From Calendula officinalis (taxonomy: Eukaryota > Streptophyta > Magnoliopsida > Asterales > Asteraceae): a stretch of 64,000 nucleotides of DNA. The DNA is taken from positions 47,343,808 to 47,407,807 of the forward strand of contig OY970823.1 of NCBI GenBank assembly GCA_963853835.1. The letters are read 5' to 3'. Position 1 is the stretch's first letter; every line of letters begins with the position of its first letter. The notes below the pieces were generated by a model. The model was not told the origin of the DNA. It was given only the letters and a program-made list of their open reading frames with translations, and searched no databases. This document shows positions 21,586-32,701 of this stretch, in pieces. Both the position numbers and the translations under genes were made by a program.

Positions 21586-23572
21586 TTATAGTTTGGAAAG
21601 AACGGGTAATTTGTGTTGTTGAAGATCTTGATCAGCGTTATCTTGCACCAACATGTTATTTAGCTCTTTCACAAAATCCTCCATGGCAACACTTGGCAAT
21701 GATATAGGTACCACGACTCCAGACTCACCCTTATAGTTTATATAAGGTATATAAAAAGTAGAAACGTGCGGGAAATCATGTCCTCCTCCCTGAAACGGGC
21801 CAGCATATTTCGCCTTCCCCAACCCGAAATCAACTTCATTAAATCCAACACGGGTCAAATCTGATATGGCGAAGGTTTGGGCCGATGAGAAGTGGGCTTG
21901 TCTTTTGATCACTGATAAGTCGACAAGAGATCGCACGTACTCTTCGGTAATCTCAGATTTGGTCTTCATCACAAGTTCCAAAGCGTGACTTAACGGTTTT
22001 TCGCATAGGTCTCGAGCTTTGGAAATGGCGGGTGGGAAGATGAAAGCATTCCCATAATATCCAATAGGAATTGGAGGACTGAACTTTGCTCGTGCATTGA
22101 CGAGACACAGTACGCGCATCTCGTCTTCAGGGTTAGGTTTTAGGGCAATGGTGCGACAACGCCAAATGCAAGACGTTAGCACATCAAAGGTGGAACACTT
22201 TTGTAGGTGTATTGGAACAAACCTACGTAACGCTGAAATCTCGTTTGGTCCGAAGAAAAACGACTTATGTATCATGTTGTCCAGTGGGATTATTTTGCTA
22301 TTGGTGTCTGCCACGTCATCATACTCGCGGTGAGCACACGTCACACGCGGTGGATTTCTTGCGAAAAGTAACTCACGTTGCCACACTGGCAACGTTGATG
22401 GCGTCACGGCACCTTGTGCCATTTCACTTAACGCCGTCAGGAATTGTACTAACCCATATGCATCACTCATGGTATGATTGAGTCGTAGAGCAAAGATGAA
22501 ACCCCCACATAACAATCGTGTCACCTATCAATCCAAATCGATGAAAATATTTTTATTTTAAAAATTTTGGTTTCAGTATATTGATGTTAACAATCTTAAA
22601 GTTACTGACTACGTTTTCTTAATGATATAAGACCACTCCCAATGATTGTTAAAATTGATACTGTCATTTTTTGCCAAATCAGTGTCACGTCAACTCACCC
22701 TCCAACCGACATTAAACTGACGTACTCATACCTACAATACCTCTTCCTTCAGTTTTTTGGGACTCACCATTACAAAATATACACACACAAAATACCCATT
22801 TAGGCCCACCTTGAACCCACTAATCCCTTCCTCACTCCCGTCCCCAAACTCACTTGATGCAACCGCCGGCATCAAGTGATGTCTCCGTGCCAATGGTAAG
22901 ATTCCTTCCCAAAACTAACACACTCCAACCGACGAAATGGTTGGCAGTGGTCTAACTAGCATTAATATATGCATCTTTATCGGTTAGTAAAATTTGAAAA
23001 ATCAAAGCATTGTTATTATAACCGATCTGAATAGATCGATTCGGTTTTAATAAAAACTTTGGCATAAAACTAAAGATAATAATGTTAAAACAAAAAGCAA
23101 GATCACAATTAACAACATACACCTGAATGAGCAGCAATGGTGAACCGATGATGCCAGAAGATCCAGGAACATCGTAAAGGAGCTCTTCTGCACAAGGAAA
23201 CGGCGGCCGAAGCTCGTCTCCAAATTGGTCAAGTGTGACATCAGCCTCCGCCTCGATAAATAACACACCCTCTCCCGTGCAATCCACCATCAACTTCCTA
23301 CACGGGCCTTCCTTTAGCCGGCCAGCAAACGGATAGTAGAACACTAGCACCTTAGCCAATGCCTCCCTTATAACACGAGCCAGATCCGTGTTTCTCATAT
23401 TTGGACTCGGGGGATAGATGTGAATCATCGGTTGATGAAAACGAAGGCTTTCTTGATTGTCAATGTCGGAGAGAGGCTTAAGTTCTCGTGGCGTGGGTTT
23501 AGCCGGAACAATGAGCTCCGGTGCACACCTCCGGGTGATGAAAGCTAAGGGAGTACTGTTGATTTTTGTCAT
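21586..23572 (-). CDS. BAHD acyltransferase, benzyl alcohol O-benzoyltransferase-like
   Basis: Cytosolic acyl-CoA-dependent acyltransferase of specialised metabolism. This clade includes enzymes making benzoyl or acetyl esters of alcohols, but the substrate cannot be read from sequence. Exon 1 is 23572-23123 and exon 2 is 22524-21586, giving about 462 residues, the normal family length. The joint LLLIQ|VTRLLCGG and GT-AG sites are clean. The catalytic HxxxD motif is LNHTMSDAYG near residue 167. The structural DFGWG motif appears as DFGLGKAKYAGP, with Leu in place of Trp, a tolerated variant in this clade. The N-terminus MTKINSTPLAFITRRCAPEL is typical of the group. The start is the first ATG in frame, after a stop-rich leader. 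The intron carries a Tourist-like MITE. Neighbouring genes give no pathway hint. Confidence 0.93.
22631..22952. mobile_element. Tourist-like MITE in the BAHD intron (family A)
   Basis: 322 bases with ends GACCACTCCCAA and TTGGCAGTGGTC, flanked by TAA on both sides (22628-22630 and 22953-22955). A relative of nearly equal length lies at 32378-32698. The 3-base TAA/TTA duplication and terminal repeats fit PIF/Harbinger-derived MITEs. Confidence 0.85.
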
Positions 23573-24602
23573 ATTTGATTTAGGTTTTGTGTTGGTTCAT
23601 ATATTCACAAATCTGGTAAATTGGTGGTAAGAATTTATAGCAGTTTGCACCTAATAAATAAAATTATTCAGATATTGCAAAAGCGTACGTGTACTTATCA
23701 TAAATTATAGTTGACTTATTGGCAAGTTGCGTATCGAAAAAGTATAGTTACTGCATATAACATGTTGAATAGTTGAATATAGAAAGGCTGACCACGTATA
23801 TTAACTTTTTGTGTTAGCCGCCTTTATTGACTAGCCATGCAGCAACTTTTTTTCAACTAGTACATATCTATACAACAAGCTTTTCTTTTATTATAATAGT
23901 ATGTATTTTTTTAATTTAAATATAAATCAGTGGTTTTACCCCGTGCGTTGTTACAGGGCATTTTTATGTGATACAAAAAAAATTAATGGTATTCATATCA
24001 TACAATGTGTTATCCAACTTATTGTATGAAGGGTTTTATAACACTGATTGACCCCATTGGGTCAACCACCTAGCTAGTATGCTTGGTTCGAACCATACTG
24101 ACAAGAACATGAGGGTGTTCTTGCCGTTTAAACCAACTAGCTAGTTTAATCCCTAAAAGCGGAACTGAGATTAAACTTAATCCTTAAACTCTAAAGGATT
24201 ATAGGAACTTGGAAATCTAAACTAGATTAACAAGAAAAATAAACCTTGTACGAATAACTCGACCACACACATTGCTTGTGTGTGTTCGTCGACCATCAAC
24301 CAAGAACCCTAGGGTTCTTGGTCGAATTCGAACAAGAGGGGAAGAGGAGAAATGGATAGTCTATAATTAACACATTGTATATTTACTCAACTGGTAAATG
24401 TACAAATACTTGTATTAATTGGTTAGTTAAACTAATCTAGTAATAAGTTAAACTTAACTTAATACTTAACTGATTCATAATGACTATTATGAAGCATTCC
24501 TCTTCGTAGTATCATTACATATCTTGCTCGTATTACATGCACTCACCGGTGTGACCCTTAAGTGTTTCGTAGGTTTGGATGTATCACCATAGGTTGAATA
24601 TA
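23573..24602. other. BAHD upstream region and intergenic DNA
   Basis: The first few hundred bases are the promoter side of the acyltransferase gene. Near 23935, CCCCGTGCGTTGTTACAGGG resembles a Helitron-type terminal hairpin but lacks the CTAG end. Sequence from 24040 to 24600 looks like degraded repeat. No gene seen. Confidence 0.45.
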
Positions 24603-26958
24603 TGTAACACCTCAATTTTTAAAACACCTTTTAAAACATATTTTTAAATAAAAAAATTACAAAGTCCAATATCTCAAAAAACGGTTTAACAAAAATCATT
24701 ACAAGTTTATCAGAATATTAAAACCGGTGTTACAATATAATATCATAACCATAGGATAAACGGGATCTACCTACGAGCTCCCGAGCTGATCAACACTAGG
24801 CCACTTCTATCGCGACCTTCTAATCCATCGATCTCGAACCTGAGTACATAGCCAAAAACAAAGTAGTACGTGAGACAAATTAGTCTCGTGAGATACATGG
24901 GTTTTCGACCCATTCTCAAAATAATAAAAATCATTAATATTCATTTCTTTCCTTTATTCGCTTATTAATTATCAACTTATATTCTTATCGTTTATTCATA
25001 TTTACTAGTAAGCTAACCGTAAGCTTACCCATCACGTAATCACATATATGTAAGCTATCCATAAGCTTACTGCTTTTATCACATACGCCACTGATCATTC
25101 CGAAGCAAACTCCCCCGATGTGGGTTATCATCACAAGATCACATGGTAATTGGGGTTCTCCCAAACTTACCAAGATCACCAACTCCCCCGTCTCGCGGGT
25201 TATCGTAATCCCCCTTTTTATCGTGTTATCATAATCCCCCTATTGCCGGGTTATCGTTCACATAGATATACTACCCTTACGCAGGGAGGTACCGCCCCAA
25301 GTAGTAATCTCACTCCCCCATAAATGGGTTATCGTTATCCGGATACTTTTGTTACACACATTGAACATCAAATACGGGCCTATGCCCCACCAATTCATAA
25401 TCAAACACAAGTTAGAATACATCTATTCTAATTATCATATCATTCTCTTTTCTTATTAAATTTCAATATTGACTTTACCAAGTCCTTTATTAAATAAAAC
25501 ATATTTATCATTTATCAAAATCATATTACTATAACTTCTCTTTGACTAGAATACAAATCTATTTCTAGTCACTTTTTATTTATTCTCCTAGCAATTCAAT
25601 CACTACCTTAACTGGTATAATATACTAATCAATACTTGATACTTGAAAATCATTGTTATTAGCTTTATTAATACGTATTATTAATAAACCAAGTATCATA
25701 CTTTCTCAATCATTACTCTTGGTCAAACATCATATTAATAAAGCATTATTAATTACTTTTCATTATCATAATCTCTTTCAAAAATCATTAGTCATTTTGA
25801 CATACTTAAATAGTCTATTAATTACTTGCATTCTCTTATCCTTTTAATCTCATCTTTATTAAAAACATTTATCAATAAAGACTCATAAAACATCATAGTT
25901 TCCAAAATTATTTGCTATGTACTCAGTAAAAGTCTCATGTACTCACCTTAGCCAAGCTAACTCCAAATCGTGTCCATTGACACGAATCCTTGCTTTCCAA
26001 CTTGTGCAATGTCACCAATCTTTAGGTCTTCTTGACCTACCATTAATATCATCATAAAATCTAGTTATTATCCATAACTAGTTACCAATAACTTCATAAC
26101 AACCTTCTTAACCACCAAGTTCATCCAACTTGATGGAACCCAAAACCCGAGTTCAAGATTTCCATCAACAAAATCCAAATCTAACAAGAACACAAGGTTC
26201 TTAAGCTTACAAAGAATGTTCTACACTCATCTTAGTCATCTTCCCCAAAGATAACTTGGTAGGTTACCCAAACCACCATTTTCCCCCAAATAAAGTTCAT
26301 AACTAGCAAGATAATCATCAAATTCATGTTATGAACACATTTTCCTTGAAAATATGTTGTAGATCTAAGTTATATAAACCCAATTTCATCACCCATTACA
26401 AACCCTCCAACTAGGGTTTACATATTTCACCATTTTCACCCAAAAACATCATCTACAACTAAAAAGAGTAGAGATTTACCTTATATTTCAACAATGGAGT
26501 GAGAATCTTCAAGATTGAGTGTGAAAATCGGTTCCAATGGCCTCCTTACACTCAAAATCGTATACTCACACTTGGGAGTAGGTTCTAGGGTTTGGAAATG
26601 AGAGAAATGACAAAAACTCGATTTTATGCTGTTCCAGACATCCTCGAGTCGAGATCTCGGCGCGAGCCAAATGCGAGGATTCCTGACCCTTGCAAAGTTG
26701 CTGTTTTGCTTACTCGCGTTTCATCTCGGCGCGAGCCCGACGCGAGCGTTCCAGATTTCACCAAATTTGATCTTTTCTTCTCGAATGCTAACTAGGTTCG
26801 ACCCGTTTGCGATCCCGATGATCACAACCACTTATAAACACGATCGACATCGTTAAAAGTCCATTTAAACCTTCACAAACCATCATAACATCCAATGCTT
26901 GCTAAATTGTAATCGTACGTACTTAATATATAATTATTCTAAAATTCGGGCCGTTACA
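24603..26958 (+). repeat. Probable solo LTR, Ty3/gypsy Tekay-like, 2356 bases
   Basis: Begins TGTAACACCTCAATTTTTAA and ends AATTCGGGCCGTTACA, the TG...CA termini and flavour of Tekay-type LTRs. The interior has repeated CTCCCCC...GGGTTATC blocks at 25105-25335 and GC-rich CTCGGCGCGAGCC motifs at 26655-26740. No primer-binding site or internal domain adjoins either end. The 5-base flanks (ATATA and CTAAC) do not match, so the flanks may have been rearranged. It is not the same LTR family as 1-8114. Confidence 0.7.
25105..25335 (+). repeat. CTCCCCC...GGGTTATC repeat blocks within the solo LTR
   Basis: The phrase (A)CTCCCCCxxxxxxGGGTTATC recurs about five times (near 25110, 25182, 25210, 25235 and 25313), with variable spacing. 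It is a structural subrepeat of the LTR with no coding potential. Confidence 0.65.
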
Positions 26959-27239
26959 CTAACTGTACACATAATTCCAACATTGTATACAATTAGATTT
27001 ATCATGAGTTATTATGTAGACTCGTATCCTTTAGTTCTACTATGTGTATTAGTATATTACTCATGTCAACCCAAAACTTTACGGGATTGTAAAGCATACA
27101 TTTTAACGTATTAATTATATTTATAGAATATAGTTGTAATCATAAACAACTTATCCGATTAAAGTAAGACCACATATCAAATAATCTAATAAAAGTTAAA
27201 TGATAGCGTCAATAATTAAATAATAATAATAGAGTTGCG

Positions 27240-28028
27240 TTCAAGGAGGTCCATTGTTTTTACAAAGTTCCGAGGAACAAATCTCAACCACTGATCCATA
27301 AGATCTAATGGTCAAGATTAATCACATATTTTATATATTGAGGGGTATTTTGGTCATTTTTTAAAAATAAAAAGTATTTTTTTATTTATTTATTATTTTT
27401 TTATTTTAGAATTTCATTTTTTTTATTTTGTTATTATGAAGGGGTATTTTGGTCATTTTGCACTTAAATTTTTTTTTTTGATTTTTTTGATTTTTTATTA
27501 TTTATTAATTTTTTTTCATTAAAAAATAATATTTATTTGATAATTACATGTATGACTTAATCACATGTTGATTTTAGTGTAAAATCACATGTGATATCAC
27601 ATGTGATTTTAGTGTAAAATCACATGTGATATCACATGTGATTTTAGTGTAAAATCACATATGATTATATATTTAATCACATTTTATGTTTTAGTTCAAT
27701 TACATGTGATTCAAAATGTAATCACATGTGATTCAAAATGCAATCACATGTGATTCATTATACAATCACATGTGATTTATTATCAAATCACATTATGTGT
27801 TATTAGTGAAAAAATTTCAAATTTTTTAAAAAGTATTAATAAAAAAATAAAAAATAAAAATTTATTTTTTAAAATAAAAAATAAAAGATAATTTTTTTTA
27901 TTTTTAAAATGACCAAAAGACCCCTCAATTAAAAAAATAAAAGAATAAAAAGTTTTAAAATTTTAAAATAAAACATAAAAAAAGTCAAAAAAAAATTTAA
28001 GTGTCAAATGACTAAAATATCCCTTTAT
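27240..28028. mobile_element. Foldback element relative with CACATGTG palindrome array, right terminus missing
   Basis: The left end TTCAAGGAGGTCCATTGTTT, then CTCAACCACTGATCC and GGTCAAGATTAATCACATAT, parallels the element in FRS11-like intron 2. The right side keeps only subterminal sequence (GACCAAAAGACCCCTCAA, AAATGACTAAAATATCCC). The middle (27545-27790) holds some ten TCACATGTGA-like sites, partly as a ~38-base tandem unit containing ATCACATGTGATATCACATG. Confidence 0.65.
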
Positions 28029-28961
28029 GTTGGATGATGATTTTAGATGGAAAAGATGAAGAACAATATTAGGGTTTTAGAGAGAGAATTAAGAGAGAAG
28101 GTGAGAGAACAATAGCTGAAATTTGGAATTGATTAAGGGCTAAAGTTAGTGAATTAAGGCTTACACAATGGTTTATATACCATGGCCTTAATTCCTTGAT
28201 TAATTAAGACTAATACTAAACTAATCTAAAACAATATGCAATGTTACAAAAAACAACAAAGTATCAAATACTTATTTGATTGGTATACATCGAAACAAAA
28301 GTCTTGGACTTTACTTATAGGCATGAAATTCTTTCAAGTTCTCCCTTCTACCAATGTAAAAAAGCCAAATATCCATAAGACCTATGTCAACGCACGTCTC
28401 CAACTCCCATTGGCAACAATTTTAACCCCGTTAGGGGGTGACGCTAATGGCACAGAGGCATGATGGTTCACGTCGGTAGGGGCGTCTGGGTGGCGACGGG
28501 GGAGAAGGCATGTCATGTGGTTTTTGTCAGGGGGAGAGGAAGGAAGAAAGAGGAAGGTGGATGGAGGGGGTTGGGAGCTTCTACTTTATACATAAATAAA
28601 TGACAAATCCGCCTAATAAAACAAATGCACACTGTTCATCCGGTTTGGTAAATGTATTATTAGTAATACTTGTATTATTTGTATTTTTTTATAAAAATAT
28701 CTTTTTTTTAATCTTTTTTTATGTTGTAAAATTATTATAAATTTTTATTTTCATTCGAATAATATATTATATTTATATTTAATTGAAAATATGATGTGGT
28801 AAGATGAATTAGTGAGAGGTTAGTGATAGGTTGTTGTTGGCACGACCGTGTTAATAACCCGGCAATAAAAATGAGAATGATGTGGCACTACTAATATGTT
28901 TAGTGATATGTTTAGTGATGCGTGGGCTTCCCAACAGTGTAGACCAGTGTAGACGTCATAA
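28029..28961. other. Intergenic, no gene seen
   Basis: Contains a GAGAGAGAA-rich stretch near 28080 and a G-rich stretch at 28470-28580. A 75-codon open frame at 28236 shows no recognisable domain. Confidence 0.4.
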
Positions 28962-29450
28962 GAGCATCTCCAATGGTAGCTTTTTCTAAATCTTATTACT
29001 ATTACAATAAGTCTTTGAAAGACTTTTTACTATTGGAATACCTAGCTTTTTAAAAACCTTATTGCAAAGACTTATTCTCTACTAAGCTTTTAACCATCTT
29101 TTAATATTTGTCTTTTTTAATCCCCTATATTTAATAACATTTCATTTTAAACCTTAGATATATTATATATAAATTCTTTATTATATTTTTATTAGTTAAT
29201 AAATAAATTATATAATATTTAATGCCAATTATTATGATTTTTTGCATAAGACATTTTAGAAAATATTATATTTAGTAAGATGTCTAAAAATTGTCAAATT
29301 ATATATAGGGGGTATTTATAAAATATTTGAGATAGATAATATTGTAAAAGAAAAAGCTTTTGTAAAAGTTAATCATTGGAGAAGCTATTTATAAAAAAGA
29401 TTTTTGATTAATGAAATGTGGATGTGGTAAGGTTAAGCATTGGGATGCTC
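28962..29450. mobile_element. Tourist-like MITE (family B), 489 bases
   Basis: Ends GAGCATCTCCAATGG and CATTGGGATGCTC are inverted repeats, flanked by TAA (28959-28961 and 29451-29453). The interior matches the reverse complement of the element at 54605-55125 (for example ATTACAATAAGTCTTTGAAA and TCTCTACTAAGCTTTTAACC). Confidence 0.88.
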
Positions 29451-29585
29451 TAAAGCCACGCTCTTATCCGTGAACGTAGAAGACTCCAGAAATTAAGACC
29501 AATATTACCAGCTAATTTTGCTCTAAAAATATCCCTCACATCGGCGACAATTGTGTTCGTTTTTAACGGAAAATGGCATCATTCC

Positions 29586-30398
29586 AAGTGTCATACCGTC
29601 GATAAAGGCGCCGGCCACAAGCAAGGTTTAATTCTTATACCGTAAATGAAAAGAAGATTTTTACTTACATTTTAACTAGTCTATCTGCTTAAATTGCTTT
29701 TATCTATTCAATTCTGCGTTAATTGTTGAAATTGTTTGTCTGAATATGAAGAAAATTGCTGAAAATGTGTCACTAAATCAACTGGGAGGGTTTATACTTT
29801 CTTCAGTGATGTTAATCAACTATTTTATATTTAAGCTATGTTTGATTTTATATAGCACATAATATTTCTTACCTAAATACCTCAATATTACAGATAGTGG
29901 AGTTGCACCATTTTAGGGAATCCTTTCTCAAAATTGTTATTTTTGTGATAAAATGTTGATCTATTTTTCTATAACATGATACCGTTTTCACGGTAAAAGT
30001 TACTAAATTCTCTATGAAACATTATTTATTAAATTCTTAGTTTATGATGTGGGGAATATTAATTTCAGGGCCAAATTTGAATGGGCTTTTCGGAAGGTAG
30101 TCTGGTAGGGTATTCTTATTCTACTGCCAATAAAAACATGGCTGTAATATGGGGACAGAATACACTCTATGATTACTTGCTTAACCCTAAGAAGGTATTT
30201 TTTATATAGTACTAATTATTATTCTATTTTCTGGAAATATATAATACATGATTTCTGATGTCATTATTTTAGATCTTTTTATAAATGTTAAATATTTGTT
30301 TGCAGTATATCCCTGGTACAAAGATGGTTTTTCCTGGACCGAAGAAACCAAAGGACCGTGCTCATCTTATTGCATACCTCAAGGACTCAACTGCTTGA
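29586..30398 (+). pseudogene. Cytochrome c pseudogene with introns retained
   Basis: Known role: electron carrier between complexes III and IV in mitochondria. Three exon matches: 29586-29625 (KCHTVDKGAGHKQ), 30069-30194 (GPNLNGLFGR...GYSYSTANKNMAVIWGQ...) and 30306-30398 (YIPGTKMVFPGPKK...LIAYLKDSTA, then TGA). Splice sites are preserved. Lesions: the N-terminal ~20 residues and the first heme-binding Cys of CxxCH are missing. A CAG-to-TAG change at 30098-30100 interrupts the R-Q-S-G site. About eight bases are lost near 30106, where a TTAG-like stretch should lie, shifting the frame. Exon 3 alone is undamaged. Retained introns point to a DNA-level duplicate and not a retrocopy. Confidence 0.88.
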
Positions 30399-30994
30399 TT
30401 TCAACTTCATTAACATTTATGCGTATTTTATTAAACGGAAAAAATGTTGCGTTGATTATGCTTATATGTAGATTTCATTACCTGGTTGGAACCTGAAGAA
30501 TTTGTTAAGCATCATGATCATTATGCATTCAAATAGAAGTATTGGTTTTCAAAAAGGGAATTGATCTCTGCACCATATTTTTTGATGTTGCACCACACAG
30601 TATAAGTATCAACGCAGGTTGTATAAGTATATAAAGCATTTACTGTGGTGTATATGTTAAAATGTATGGTGTAAAAAATCACCACCTTTTCAAAAAAGGA
30701 TCCTAAAATTTCCTTATTATTATTGAAGGTGGTACTGGTATATGTATTCTAACAGTTGATATCAAATAAAATTTCCTTTTATTTTCTAGTTATCTTTTAA
30801 CCACATTTATAAAATGTTATGATGTCTCTTCCTCCTTTTTTTAGTTAGCTTTTAGGAATGAGTTTGACATTTAGCTTATGACATGATATGGATCTAGTAT
30901 GAAATGTGTTCAATAGTTTTTTGAGATAAAAAATGAACTTTTTTTAGGAATCTAAAGAAAAATATATGAAATTAAACACATCCTTATACTCTTA
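30399..30994. other. Intergenic, no gene seen
   Basis: AT-rich 3' flank of the cytochrome c copy; nothing recognised. Confidence 0.5.
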
Positions 30995-31833
30995 GGTGGC
31001 GTTTGTTTTTTGACAGAAAGTTTTTTTGAGGTCTTATGTCTGCAGGCGGAAAGACATTTTGCAAAAAGACTATTTGTTTTTTGGAAGTCAGAAGATGGGA
31101 AAAAGTCTTTTTAAGGTCTGCTTGGAGAAGACTTGGATCATAGTCTTCCAAGCTTGGAAGATATTTTACCTACGCCTAAAAAAAAGTTTATGTACCACCA
31201 CCACCACCGCCACATACCAACACCACCACCACCCACCACCACCACCACCACATACCAACACCGCCGCCCACCACCACCAACCACCACCTACCGCCACCAC
31301 CAATTACCGCATCCACACACCGCCACTACCACCCACCAAATACCGCCACAACCACGTACCGCCACCATCTACCGCCACCACCCACCACCATCTACCGCCA
31401 CATACCGCCACAACCACCCACGGCCACGACCACCCACCACCACCGCCACCCACCACCATCTACCGCCATCACCCACCACCACCCACCACCATCTACCGCC
31501 CCACCCACCACCGCCACAACCACCCACCACCACCGCCACCCACCACCATCTACCGCCAGCACCACCACACACCGCCACAACCACCCACCGTCACTGCCAC
31601 CCACTACCATCCACCGCCACCATCCACCACCATGTACTGCCACCACCACCCATTGTCACCACAACCCACAACCACCCACACAAATACTGGCACTTAATTT
31701 TTTTTATCAACATGCAGACATTAAAAAACAAACAGTCTTCTTCTTATAGACTGCAGACGTTTGGTCTAAATCTTCTCTGCAGATGTGGTCTGCAGACTGC
31801 AAACATTTTACCTCTTAAAAAACAAACAGCACC
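30995..31833. mobile_element. Tourist-like element with an internal minisatellite
   Basis: Ends GGTGGCGTTTGTTTTTT and AAAAAACAAACAGCACC are imperfect inverted repeats. They are flanked by TTA on both sides (30992-30994 and 31834-31836), as for PIF/Harbinger-derived elements. Subterminal TCTGCAGGCGG/GTCTGCAGACTGC pairs add to the symmetry. The core (31191-31690) is an expanded CCACCACCGCCA array. Open frames of over 220 codons here are artefacts of the repeat. Confidence 0.75.
31191..31690 (+). repeat. Degenerate CCACCACCGCCA/TACCGCCAC minisatellite
   Basis: About 500 bases of almost G-poor sequence built from CCACCA, CCGCCAC, CATCTACCGCCA and ACCACCCACC variants. Two plus-strand and two minus-strand frames stay open because the unit length is near a multiple of three. 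The complementary strand is GGTGGTGG-rich. Confidence 0.9.
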
Positions 31834-32377
31834 TTAAATTAATCATACCAAATATCCCCATATGAACATGACTCTTTCTAAATATCTCTCAGTAGATGGT
31901 CTAGAAAAGGTCAACGTTTCTTGGTGCTCAAATGGCACATAACATCTCTAATACATATCTATGAACATAGTTGTGTATTAACAATCATATACATTGAGAT
32001 TTTTATTATTGTGTATATACATACTAGCCTATAACCAGTGATGAATCACGAGCGATTTGTATAAAGTTATTTTTTTATAAATTTATGTAACCCTTACGTG
32101 ATTTAAATTTTTTTTTTTTTTTATAATGGGTCATTAAGTGGATCAAATAAAATGCATAAGATTTAGAGGAAATGGATCCCACTCGACGGAAGTTATCCAA
32201 AGATAATTTTGAGCTGGAACATCATTATTGATGGAAAATTAAATTATCTAAAATTCTCAATTCAAATGATATTGGAATGTAGACACATAAAACATATCTT
32301 CTAAATTAACGACACTTGTACTTACTTTTTACAACATAAAGCGTTTCAAATAAATATAATGTAAGATAGCATAATTA
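31834..32377. other. Intergenic; Helitron-type 3' terminus on the minus strand at 32024
   Basis: Read on the minus strand, GTGATTCATCAC (a short hairpin) is followed by TGGTTATAGG and CTAG, then T. This matches a plant Helitron 3' end (hairpin plus CTRR before a T). No matching 5' end was identified. Confidence 0.5.
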
Positions 32378-32698
32378 GACCGCTCCCAACAGTGCACTCA
32401 ACTGATAGCGTCAGTTGTTGTCAAATCAGCGGCACGTCAGCTCACCCTCAAACAGACACTAAACTGACGTACCCATGCCAACAATACCACTTCCCTTTAA
32501 TTTTTTGGGACCCACCATTACAAAACACACACACAAAAAATACCCCTTTGGGCCTACCCACCAAACCGGCGTAAGCTTTTCCACTCGTCTTTAAAGCGGC
32601 GGAAGCCAAAGTGGCGGGTGAAAGAAAGAGGCATGCCAACGGTTGTGATAGCGCCGGTTTAGAGAAATTGGCAACTGGCGCTATGGATGGCACTGGTC
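32378..32698. mobile_element. Tourist-like MITE (family A), 321 bases
   Basis: Ends GACCGCTCCCAA and GGCACTGGTC, flanked by TTA (32375-32377 and 32699-32701). Shared interior with 22631-22952 includes AAATCAG-GGCACGTCA, AAACTGACGTAC and TTTTTTGGGACCCACCATTA. Confidence 0.87.
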
Positions 32699-32701
32699 TT
32701 A

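Noticed and set aside
27590..27790. Regularly spaced CACATGTGAT repeats considered as a CRISPR-like array
   Set aside because: Spacers are not unique, the units are palindromic AT-rich words inside a foldback element, and the sequence is a plant nuclear genome.
31026..31837. Open frames of over 220 codons rich in Thr, Pro and His
   Set aside because: They are produced by the CCACCGCCA minisatellite, are open in several frames on both strands, and have no start context or conserved domain.
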